From Kibdelosporangium sp. MJ126-NF4 (lineage in GTDB: Bacteria; Actinomycetota; Actinomycetes; Mycobacteriales; Pseudonocardiaceae), in assembly GCF_000826545.1 (NCBI RefSeq), contig NZ_CDME01000008.1:434001-498000 (forward strand): 64,000 nucleotides of DNA, written 5' to 3'. Shown here piece after piece: positions 47,334 through 54,400 of this stretch (positions are counted from its first letter, which is position 1; each line of letters begins with the position of its first letter). The position numbers and the translations under genes were made by a program. Under the pieces are notes generated by a model, which saw only the letters and a list, made by a program, of their open reading frames with translations, was not told the origin of the DNA and searched no databases.

Positions 47334-48512
47334 ATGCGCACTCAGGTGGCCATTGTCGGGGCCGGTCCCGCCGGGCTGCTGCTGTCCCACCTGCTCTGGC
47401 TGGACGGCATCGACTCGGTGATCCTGGAGGCCCGCAGCCGCGACTACGTGGAGAAGAGAGTCCGGGCTGGTGTCTGCGAGCACCCGACCGTCGAACTGCT
47501 GCGCCAGGTCGGCCTCGCCGACCGCCTCGACCGGGAGGGCCTGCCGCACCACGGCATCACGCTGCGGTTCGACGGCGAGGACCACCGGATCGCGCTGACC
47601 GACCTGACCGGGCGGTCCATTGTGGTCTACGGGCAGCAGGAGATCGTCAAGGACCTGATCGCGGCACGGCTGGAGGCGGGCGCGCAGATCGAGTTCGAGG
47701 TGTCCGACGTCGAACTGCACGACCTGACCGGCGACGCGCCACGCGTCACCTACAAGAGCGCGGACGGGACCGCACACGAGATCAAGGCGGACGTGATCGC
47801 GGGCTGCGACGGCTTCCACGGCGTCAGCCGTCCGTCCATCCCGGACGCCGACATGACCGCGTACGACCACGTCTACCCGTTCGCGTGGCTCGGTGTCCTT
47901 GTCAAGGCGCCGCCCGCGCACGACGAGCTGATCTACGCCAACCACGAGCGCGGCTTCGCGCTGCACAGCATGCGCACTCCCGAGGTGACCAGGCTGTACC
48001 TGCAGGTCGATCCGTCCGACACGCTCGCCGCCTGGCCGGACGCGCGGATCTGGGAGGAACTCCACGCCCGGCTGGCAGTCTCCGACGGCGGTTTCTCGTT
48101 GCACGAGGGGCCGATCCTCGAACGGCTGCTGTCGCCGATGCGCAGTTTCGTGGCCGAGCCGTTGCGCCACGGCCGTCTTTTCCTGGCGGGCGACTCGGCG
48201 CACATCGTGCCGCCGACCGGCGCGAAGGGGATGAACCTCGCGGTCGCCGACGTCCTGGTGCTGTCCCGCGCGCTCAAGGCGCTGCTGCGGGACAACCGGA
48301 CCGACCTCGTGGAGTCCTATTCGGACACGTGCCTGCGCAGGGTGTGGCGTGCCGAGCACTTCTCGTACTTCATGACCAGCATGCTGCACCGGGCGCACGA
48401 CGCCGACCCGTTCCAGCAGCGGCTGCAACTGTCCCAACTGCGGTACACCGCCTCGTCGACCGCCGCCGCCACCAGCCTCGCCGAGAACTACGTCGGCCTG
48501 CCGTTCCCGTAG
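47334..48512 (+). CDS. pobA: 4-hydroxybenzoate 3-monooxygenase
   Basis: 392 residues, group A flavoprotein hydroxylase of the usual PobA length. FAD dinucleotide motif VAIVGAGPAGLLLS at residues 4-17; RVRAGVCEHPTVELLRQVGL; the DG motif GCDGFHGVSRP and the second FAD motif LFLAGDSAHIVPPTGAKGMNLA. It makes protocatechuate from 4-hydroxybenzoate, feeding PcaHG directly downstream. ATG at 47334 was chosen because the FAD motif then lies at the proper N-terminal place. Confidence 0.9.
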   Translation: MRTQVAIVGAGPAGLLLSHLLWLDGIDSVILEARSRDYVEKRVRAGVCEHPTVELLRQVGLADRLDREGLPHHGITLRFDGEDHRIALTDLTGRSIVVYGQQEIVKDLIAARLEAGAQIEFEVSDVELHDLTGDAPRVTYKSADGTAHEIKADVIAGCDGFHGVSRPSIPDADMTAYDHVYPFAWLGVLVKAPPAHDELIYANHERGFALHSMRTPEVTRLYLQVDPSDTLAAWPDARIWEELHARLAVSDGGFSLHEGPILERLLSPMRSFVAEPLRHGRLFLAGDSAHIVPPTGAKGMNLAVADVLVLSRALKALLRDNRTDLVESYSDTCLRRVWRAEHFSYFMTSMLHRAHDADPFQQRLQLSQLRYTASSTAAATSLAENYVGLPFP

Positions 48513-48521
48513 GAGGTTCCC

Positions 48522-49226
48522 GTGTATCTGCGCGACGCGCCCGGCAGCCAGCCACCTCTGGACAGCCCTGGGTACAAGTCGACCGCGTTGCGGCACCCGT
48601 CGCAGCGGCCGGTTCTGCTGCCGCAGAAGCTCACCGAGATCACCGGCCCGCTGCTGGGCGAGGGCCGTCTCGGGGCACGCGACAACGACCTGACCGTGCA
48701 GCACGCCGGTGAGCCGCAAGGGCAGCGGATCATCGTGCACGGCCGGTTGCTGGACACCGTCGGCAAACCGGTGCCGAACTCGCTGGTGGAGATCTGGCAG
48801 GCCAACGCGGGCGGACGCTACAAGCACGCACGGGACCGCTGGCCCAGCCCTGTCGACCCGAACTTCGACGGCGTGGGGCGGACGCTGACCGACGCCGAGG
48901 GCCGGTACACGTTCACCACCATCAAACCGGGCGCCTACCCGTGGCAGAACCACGACAACGCGTGGCGGCCCGCGCACATCCACTTCTCGGTGTTCGGCCG
49001 GTCGTTCACCCAGCGGCTGGTCACCCAGATGTACTTCCCCGACGACCCGCTGTTCAGCCAGGACCCGATCTTCAACTCGGTGCCCGACCCGGCCGCCCGT
49101 GCCAGGATGATCTCGTCGTTCGACATGTCGAGGACCGTGCCGAACTGGGCGCTGGCGTACTCGTTCGACATCGTGCTGCGCGGCGGCGACGCCACGCCGT
49201 TCGAGGAAGAGGTGGACGACGAATGA
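48522..49226 (+). CDS. pcaH: Protocatechuate 3,4-dioxygenase beta subunit
   Basis: 234 residues, intradiol dioxygenase. The ferric-iron ligands are in GGRYKHAR (Tyr), GAYPWQN (Tyr) and RPAHIHFSVFG (two His). PcaH holds the iron and, with PcaG, opens protocatechuate to 3-carboxymuconate. GTG at 48522 follows the pobA stop by 9 bp with AGGAGG in front. The stop overlaps the pcaG start. Confidence 0.92.
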   Translation: MYLRDAPGSQPPLDSPGYKSTALRHPSQRPVLLPQKLTEITGPLLGEGRLGARDNDLTVQHAGEPQGQRIIVHGRLLDTVGKPVPNSLVEIWQANAGGRYKHARDRWPSPVDPNFDGVGRTLTDAEGRYTFTTIKPGAYPWQNHDNAWRPAHIHFSVFGRSFTQRLVTQMYFPDDPLFSQDPIFNSVPDPAARARMISSFDMSRTVPNWALAYSFDIVLRGGDATPFEEEVDDE

Positions 49227-49744
49227 CGACACCCTCACAAACTGTCGGGCCGTTCCTGTCCATCGGCCTGCCGTGGCCGGACGGGCCGAGTGTGGTCCCC
49301 GAAGGCACTCCCGGCGCGATCAGGATCGTGGGCACGGTCTACGACGGCGCCGGTGAAACCGTCCCGGACGCGCTGATCGAGACGTGGCAGGCCGACCCGG
49401 ACGGGCACTTCGACCACCCGGACGACCCGTCCGGCCCGCTGCGCAAGGACTTCCGCGCGTTCGGCCGCTGCCCGACCGAAGCCGACGGCAGCTACTGGAT
49501 CCGCACGCTGCCACCCGGTGTGATCCCTGGGCAGGCGCCGCACATCGACGTCTCGGTGTTCGCCCGCGGCCTGCTCAACCGGGTCGTCACGCGGATCTAC
49601 CTCGCCGACGACCCGAACGATCCCGTGCTGTCCAGTGTGGATCCGGCAAGGCGGCACACGCTGATCGCCACGCCTACCGACGACGGGTACCGGTTCGACA
49701 TCCGGCTGCAGGGCGAGGGCGAGACAGTCTTCTTCGACCTGTAG
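49223..49744 (+). CDS. pcaG: Protocatechuate 3,4-dioxygenase alpha subunit
   Basis: 173 residues, intradiol dioxygenase fold lacking the full iron site: in place of HIHF it has APHIDVSVFARG. TPSQTVGPFLSIGLPW is the usual PcaG N-terminus. It forms the active site together with PcaH. The ATG overlaps the pcaH stop (ATGA). Last gene of pobA-pcaH-pcaG, followed by a 53-nt hairpin repeat. Confidence 0.92.
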   Translation: MTTPSQTVGPFLSIGLPWPDGPSVVPEGTPGAIRIVGTVYDGAGETVPDALIETWQADPDGHFDHPDDPSGPLRKDFRAFGRCPTEADGSYWIRTLPPGVIPGQAPHIDVSVFARGLLNRVVTRIYLADDPNDPVLSSVDPARRHTLIATPTDDGYRFDIRLQGEGETVFFDL

Positions 49745-49791
49745 ACGACCCTGTGGGCGGTGGCCTGGTCGTCCGGCCGCCCCGCAGAGCC

Positions 49792-49844
49792 GCAACCAAG
49801 GCGGCCTTCGGTGCGTCTCGCGCGCCGAAGGCCACATTGGTTGC
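49792..49844. repeat. 53-nt inverted repeat, family 23-7-23, copy 3
   Basis: Arms of 23 nt (20 positions paired) around a 7-nt loop, the same design and consensus as the copies at 17749 and 17825. It lies between the convergent pcaG and SnoaL-like genes. Confidence 0.78.
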
Positions 49845-49903
49845 ACGGGACAGCGGGGTGGGGGCGGTGGCGATTGGCATGCGGCCATCGTGCAAGTTCA
49901 ACC

Positions 49904-50296
49904 TCACTTGAAGTCAAGGACCTCGGTGTTCTGACAGGCGACCAGTTTCCAGCCGTCGGGCTCCTTCGACATCACGTACAACGGCGTGCCCTCGTTGCCG
50001 ATCTGCTCGCCGTCCAGCGTGAGGTACCGCGCGCGTGCCTTGACCGCGGCCACGTCCGGCCGGATGAACAGGATGTCGACCACCTTGTACTCGGCTGTCG
50101 TGTCCCGCATCGCTCCCGGCAGGACCTGGTGGGTGAACTCGGAGATCTCGTCGCGGCCGGTGAGCCGCTTGCCGTGGCCGGTGGTCCAGATGGCGTCCTC
50201 GCGGAACAGGGCGACGAACTCGTCCGGCAGCTCGTTGCGCTGCGCGTGTTCCAGGGTGGCGATGACCTGCTTGATCGCGTCGATGTCGGTCTGCAT
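49904..50296 (-). CDS. SnoaL-like/SgcJ-type NTF2-fold protein
   Basis: 130 residues. IKQVIATLEHAQRNELPDEFVALFREDAIWTTGHGKRLTGRDEI and the ending WKLVACQNTEV are the pattern of the SgcJ/EcaC branch of the NTF2-like superfamily. Members include polyketide cyclases and proteins of unknown role; no catalytic residues can be fixed here. ATG at 50296 is the natural start; an upstream in-frame ATG is possible. The gene follows the FAD oxidase gene on the same strand after 33 bp. Confidence 0.7.
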   Translation of the reverse strand: MQTDIDAIKQVIATLEHAQRNELPDEFVALFREDAIWTTGHGKRLTGRDEISEFTHQVLPGAMRDTTAEYKVVDILFIRPDVAAVKARARYLTLDGEQIGNEGTPLYVMSKEPDGWKLVACQNTEVLDFK

Positions 50297-50329
50297 GACG
50301 CCAGCGTCCAACCTCAACAACGCTGGAGG

Positions 50330-51766
50330 TCAAGCCAGTCCCTGCGGGAACGCGAAGACGCGCTGCGGGTCGTAGCGTTTCGCCACGGCACGCAGCCCGG
50401 TGAGGTTGGCCCCGTAGTACGCCTGTGCCCAGTTGGGCATCCGCGGGTCGATGTAGTTGACGTACCCGGTCTGGCCGAACTGCCTGCCGACCTCGTCACG
50501 GACATGCCCGATGGCCTGGCGCGCAGTGTGTTCGTCGCCGTCGACCGGGTGGATGATCTGCATGCTGGCAAGGCTTTTGCGGTACGGGAACGCGGTGTCG
50601 GCCACGCCGACGCGGGCGATGGCGCCGCCGAAGCTGGCGAACTGTGTGTACAGGCCCGGTGCGCTGCGCAGCAGTGCCGCCATCGCCGAGGTGTCGCGGA
50701 TGGCCGTTCCGAGCATCCGTGATGTGGACACATAGGACGCTCGGTCGAGTTGGCCGCTGTCGCCCGCCCAGCTCGGGCGGCACTCCTGTTGGCTCAGCTC
50801 GGCGCATCCGGCGAAGTACCGCATCGCGTCGATGTAGTCGTACTGCTTGGTGCGCCGGACGATCGGCTGCGTGCCGACGAGCCGCACCAGGTTGTCGAGG
50901 TGTGGCCGCAGTTGTGCCTCGGTGCCGACGAAACACCCGGCGACCCAACTGGTCGCACGGGCATCCCCCTGAACGTCCAGGTTGGACCAGACCTCGTCGG
51001 GAACGGCCCAGGCCTGCCAGCCGCCGAGTAGTTCGGCGAGCGCCGCCGCCGGGAACTCCAGTTCGAACACCGTGAGGTCGGCGGCAGGCGCGGTGCGGAA
51101 CGTGAACGACGTGACGATGCCGAAGTTCCCGCCACCGCCACCCCGCAGCGCCCAGAACAAGTCCGGTTCCTGCGCGGCGGAGACGGTCCGCAGCTTGCTG
51201 TCGGACGTGACAATCCGCGCGGAGACAAGCCGGTCGCACGTCAGGCCGTACTTGCGCGCGGTGACACCGAGTCCGCCACCGAGCGTGAGCCCGGCGATCC
51301 CCACGGACGGGCAGGTCCCGCCCGGCAGCATCCGCCCGGACCGGGCGAGGGCCGAGTAGACGTCGATCAGCTGGGCACCCGCGCCGACCGTCGCCGTGCC
51401 GTCCCGGTTGACCTGGACGGCCGAGAGCGCACGGACGTCGGCGACGAGGCTTCCGTCCCGTGTGGAGTAACCGGCGTAGCTGTGCCCGCCGCTGCGCGCG
51501 GCGATCGGCGTCTGCGTGGCCGCCGCGAACTCGATACACGCCTGGACATCCTCGGTACGCGCACAGCGGGCGACCGCGGCCGGGCGCTGTCCATCGTGGA
51601 GCGTGAAGAAGCCCTGCCGGGCGGTGGCGTAGCCCGGATCCTGCGGCAGATGCAGCGCTCCGCCCAGCCGGGTGCGCAGCCGCTGCCAGTCCGGCGGTGC
51701 GGCCATGCCGAAACTGGCCATGGCCGCACCGAGTCCGAACAGGAGCCTACGTCTGCTGACCGTCAT
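50330..51766 (-). CDS. Secreted FAD-linked oxidase of the BBE/PCMH type
   Basis: 478 residues. N-terminus SRRRLLFGLGAAMASFGMA looks like a twin-arginine export signal. The FAD domain has RSGGHSYAGYS, where the His is the usual covalent FAD attachment, and GGTCPSVGIAGLTLGGG, whose Cys could make the second bond, as in bicovalent berberine-bridge-type enzymes. The C-terminal BBE segment YVNYIDPRMPNWAQAYYGANLTGLRAVAKRYDPQRVF is clear. Substrates of this family are sugars, alcohols or aromatic products; which one applies here cannot be read. Confidence 0.82.
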   Translation of the reverse strand: MTVSRRRLLFGLGAAMASFGMAAPPDWQRLRTRLGGALHLPQDPGYATARQGFFTLHDGQRPAAVARCARTEDVQACIEFAAATQTPIAARSGGHSYAGYSTRDGSLVADVRALSAVQVNRDGTATVGAGAQLIDVYSALARSGRMLPGGTCPSVGIAGLTLGGGLGVTARKYGLTCDRLVSARIVTSDSKLRTVSAAQEPDLFWALRGGGGGNFGIVTSFTFRTAPAADLTVFELEFPAAALAELLGGWQAWAVPDEVWSNLDVQGDARATSWVAGCFVGTEAQLRPHLDNLVRLVGTQPIVRRTKQYDYIDAMRYFAGCAELSQQECRPSWAGDSGQLDRASYVSTSRMLGTAIRDTSAMAALLRSAPGLYTQFASFGGAIARVGVADTAFPYRKSLASMQIIHPVDGDEHTARQAIGHVRDEVGRQFGQTGYVNYIDPRMPNWAQAYYGANLTGLRAVAKRYDPQRVFAFPQGLA

Positions 51767-51792
51767 GACTCCCGAAAGTAACCGTGAACCGG

Positions 51793-52230
51793 CTACTGCG
51801 CGAGCGAAGCGTCCAACGTGATCGTGGTGCCCGACAGCGCCTTGGTCACCGGGCAGGTGCGCTCGGCGGTCGCCGCGAGCTCGGCGAACGTGTCCTTGTC
51901 CAGCCCGTCGACCTTGGCGGTCACCGTGATCGCGATCCCGCTGATCCGGAAGCCGCCTGCCGGGTCGGGGCCGAGTGTGACCTCGGCGCTGACGTCAAGG
52001 CTGGTGGCCGTGTGGCCCGCCTGCTCGAGCGTGCCGGACAGGTTCATCGCCAGGCAGGAGGAGTGGGCCGCGGCGATCAGTTCCTCGGGGCTGGTCTGGC
52101 CGTCCGGGTTGCCCGCGCGGGTCGGGAAGGACACCGGGAACTGCCCGGCGTTCGACGAGTCCAGGGTGACGGTGCCCTTGCCCTGCTGCAGTCCGCCTTC
52201 CCAGTGGGTGGTCGCGTCGCGGCTTGGCAT
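51793..52230 (-). CDS. OsmC-family peroxiredoxin
   Basis: 145 residues. The two redox cysteines are Cys59 in AAAHSSCLAM and Cys126 in AERTCPVTKAL, with the N-terminal HWEGGLQQGKG of OsmC proper rather than Ohr. It reduces organic hydroperoxides. Directly follows the MarR gene (1-bp gap), so the pair forms a peroxide-sensing operon. Confidence 0.85.
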   Translation of the reverse strand: MPSRDATTHWEGGLQQGKGTVTLDSSNAGQFPVSFPTRAGNPDGQTSPEELIAAAHSSCLAMNLSGTLEQAGHTATSLDVSAEVTLGPDPAGGFRISGIAITVTAKVDGLDKDTFAELAATAERTCPVTKALSGTTITLDASLAQ

Positions 52231-52231
52231 G

Positions 52232-52720
52232 TCAGTGATCTCCTTCGGGTGAGGTTTCGGTGGAGGCGGCTCGTGCGGATTCGGTGATACCGCGCAGGAG
52301 GGTGATGAGCGTGAGCCGGGCCTGGTTGTCCAGACCCAGGGCGCACCCGATCGCGGCGGGGATCGCCTGCGCGCGTTCGCGCAGCGCGATCCCCTCGTCG
52401 GTCAGGCTCACCACGACGCTTCGCTCGTCGCCCGCCTGCCGCCTGCGTTGTACGAGCCCACGCGTCTCCAGCCGCTTGAGCAGCGGGGAGACGGTGCCGT
52501 AGTCGAGGTGAAGGGCGGCACCTATCTGCTTGATCGGCTGGTTGTCGCGCTCCCACAGCACCAGCAGCACCAGGTACTGCGGATACGTGAGGTCCAGCTC
52601 GGCCAGTAGCGGCCGGTACACGTCCGTGACCGCCCTGGACGCCGCGTACAGCGCGAAGCATGCCTGCTCGTCGAGCAGGAGCAGGTCGCGTGGGTCAGGT
52701 TCGGTCACACTCGAAACCAT
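52232..52720 (-). CDS. MarR/OhrR-family peroxide-sensing regulator
   Basis: 162 residues. The reactive cysteine typical of OhrR is Cys21 in LLLLDEQACFALYAASRA. Winged helix in QIGAALHLDYGTVSPLLKRLETRGLVQRRRQAGDERSVVVSLT. Oxidation of Cys21 by organic peroxides would release DNA and induce osmC. A perfect dyad lies just upstream of its start codon. Confidence 0.85.
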   Translation of the reverse strand: MVSSVTEPDPRDLLLLDEQACFALYAASRAVTDVYRPLLAELDLTYPQYLVLLVLWERDNQPIKQIGAALHLDYGTVSPLLKRLETRGLVQRRRQAGDERSVVVSLTDEGIALRERAQAIPAAIGCALGLDNQARLTLITLLRGITESARAASTETSPEGDH

Positions 52721-52723
52721 AGT

Positions 52724-52740
52724 GCACGATTACATCGTGC
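52724..52740. promoter_or_regulatory. Candidate OhrR operator
   Basis: GCACGATTACATCGTGC is a perfect dyad with 7-bp arms and a 3-bp spacer. It starts 4 bp upstream of the marR start codon and overlaps the stop codon and last codons of the methyltransferase gene. Confidence 0.58.
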
Positions 52741-53617
52741 GCAAGGTATCTCGCTGGAAGTGCCAGACGACCAGCTGCGGGCCTGCCGCGGCATGCGCCG
52801 CCTCCGGGACCAGCGCCGCCAGCGACCAGGGCCAGACGTCCCACGGGCCGACCTCCTCGCCCTTCGGGCCGGGCCCAGCCTCGGACCTCGGCTCCTCGCA
52901 GCCCCGCAGCACCAGGCCCGCTGCAAGGGCCGCGCGCAGGTAGTCCCCCATCGAGTGGCGGTAGGTGACCAGTCGGCACGGCTCGTTGTTCGGACCGCGG
53001 ACGGTCGGGATCGAGCCGCGCAGGACCCCGTCCGGGTGGATGTCGGCGACGACCAGGTGCCCGCCCGGTCGCAGGACACGGGCGAACTCGGCGAAGATCG
53101 GCCCGAGATCGGGCGTGTGGGTCAGTGCGAGCCCACAGACGATCAGGTCGACGTCACCGATCGGCAGATCGTGCAGTTCACCCACGCGGAACTCGCTGTC
53201 CGGCAAGCGTTTGCGGGCCAGGTCGAGCATGTCGGGCGAACTGTCGACACCGATCACCCGGTGCCCCCGCTCGGCGAGGATCTCGGCGTACCGGCCGGTG
53301 CCGCACGCCGCGTCCAGCGCCGTGCCGACGGGCAGGTCGTCCAGTATCCGCTCGAGGATCGGCACGTCGATCGCGAACGCCGCGTTGGCCGGGTCGTCGT
53401 AGGTCGCCGACCAGGTGCGATAACCGTCCACTGTGGCCACAGGGGTCACGTCGACCGGACGCGCCAGCCGCTCGTCGGCGAGCAGTTCACGGATCTCCGC
53501 GAGCCTGGCCTCGACGAACTCACGGTCGTGCTCCCCGATGAAGCTCTGCAGCAGAGCCACACCTTCGAGACCGAGCACGTAGGCCAAGGGATGCTCGTGG
53601 ATCACGGGAACGCGCAA
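52730..53617 (-). CDS. Class I SAM-dependent methyltransferase
   Basis: 295 residues. SAM-binding motif I is ALDAACGTGRYAEILAERGHRVIGVDSS near residue 100, then PIGDVDLIVCGLALTHTPDL and VLRPGGHLVVADIHPD. An N-terminal extension of about 60 residues precedes the domain. Small-molecule methylation is likely; substrate unknown. The start overlaps the VOC gene by 16 bp on the same strand. Confidence 0.78.
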   Translation of the reverse strand: MRVPVIHEHPLAYVLGLEGVALLQSFIGEHDREFVEARLAEIRELLADERLARPVDVTPVATVDGYRTWSATYDDPANAAFAIDVPILERILDDLPVGTALDAACGTGRYAEILAERGHRVIGVDSSPDMLDLARKRLPDSEFRVGELHDLPIGDVDLIVCGLALTHTPDLGPIFAEFARVLRPGGHLVVADIHPDGVLRGSIPTVRGPNNEPCRLVTYRHSMGDYLRAALAAGLVLRGCEEPRSEAGPGPKGEEVGPWDVWPWSLAALVPEAAHAAAGPQLVVWHFQRDTLRTM

Positions 53618-53970
53618 AACTCATTTCCTTCCGGGTCAGCGAGAACGTGGTGATCGTCGTACTCCGCCACGACCGTCGCGCCCAGCGCCAGCAGCGCGGT
53701 GGGATCGCCGTCCACATCGATGTGGACGCGGTTCTTCACGGTCTTGGGTTCGGGTACGAGCGTGAGGAAGATGCGAGGCCCGGTGCCGTCCGTGCGGTGC
53801 ACCAGCACACTGGGGTCGCCTTCGGGGGAGTCGATGCCCATGGCGCGCAGCCGGGCCAGCTCCTCGTCGTCGTACGGAGCTATCTCGTAGTCGTCGAGTA
53901 CTGCCGCCCAGAACCGGGCGAGCGATGCCGGATGCCTGCAGTCGATGACGATGTCACGAAGACGAGCCAT
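53602..53970 (-). CDS. VOC-superfamily (glyoxalase-like) protein
   Basis: 122 residues, a single VOC module: IVIDCRHPASLARFWAAVL at the start and VHIDVDG with DPEGNEFCAFP at the end, as in the glyoxalase-like domain common in actinomycetes. Metal-site residues are incomplete, so it may be a binding or resistance protein instead of an enzyme. Operon with the methyltransferase. Confidence 0.75.
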   Translation of the reverse strand: MARLRDIVIDCRHPASLARFWAAVLDDYEIAPYDDEELARLRAMGIDSPEGDPSVLVHRTDGTGPRIFLTLVPEPKTVKNRVHIDVDGDPTALLALGATVVAEYDDHHVLADPEGNEFCAFP

Positions 53971-54400
53971 GTGCCCGGATGGTGCCAGCCCGAAAGCGCG
54001 GTGTCGCCCGAATAAACGATCACGCCGATCGGCGCGCGTTATCCCGCTCGGCGGGAATCGTTGGCACGATCATGCCAACCTCGGGCATTGTGCTTGTGCG
54101 GCAGGTGACCATTTCGCCGACACGCTGGCCGGGATATCCCGGCCGCGCGTGCCGCGAGACTTTCACCCACGGGCGCTGGATGCGTCGCGGGCTGATGTCA
54201 CTGACAAACGGGTTGGTCACCACGGGGGGCTTTGGTGACCAGCCCGTTCGTCAAATGGGGCATCGCGCTGGATGATCGGAGTGTTACGCGTCGGTACGAA
54301 CGGATGTGAAAAACGCACCGGTAGCCCGTGACAGGCGCGTCGGTGACTGATTACGGAACTCACTATGCCGCTCGGCACCCTGGTAACAACGATTGCAGCC
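53971..54400. other. Gene-free 430-bp leader region before the lanthipeptide synthetase
   Basis: No convincing coding frame. It holds three separate dyads: GTTGGCA-N6-TGCCAAC (54060-54079), the perfect 18-bp palindrome GGCCGGGATATCCCGGCC (54127-54144) and a long hairpin (54202-54253). It is divergent upstream space of the VOC gene and of lanKC, so regulatory use is likely. Confidence 0.6.
54202..54253. promoter_or_regulatory. Long hairpin upstream of lanKC
   Basis: Arms 54202-54222 and 54233-54253 pair at 19 of 21 positions around a 10-nt G-rich loop. No plus-strand gene ends before it, so it is not an ordinary terminator; a 5'-leader structure or an operator of the ram-type locus are options. 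Confidence 0.5.

Noticed and set aside
47283..49238. 651-codon minus-strand open frame
   Set aside because: Antisense to pobA and pcaH, both unmistakable. No motif in the antisense product.
50301..50326. Hairpin CCAGCGT/ACGCTGG between the FAD oxidase and SnoaL-like genes
   Set aside because: Seven base pairs with a 12-nt loop. Too weak to call a terminator between two same-strand genes 33 bp apart.
54020..54223. 67-codon minus-strand frame upstream of lanKC
   Set aside because: No ribosome-binding site, composition unlike neighbours, and it overlaps three palindromes. Treated as non-coding.
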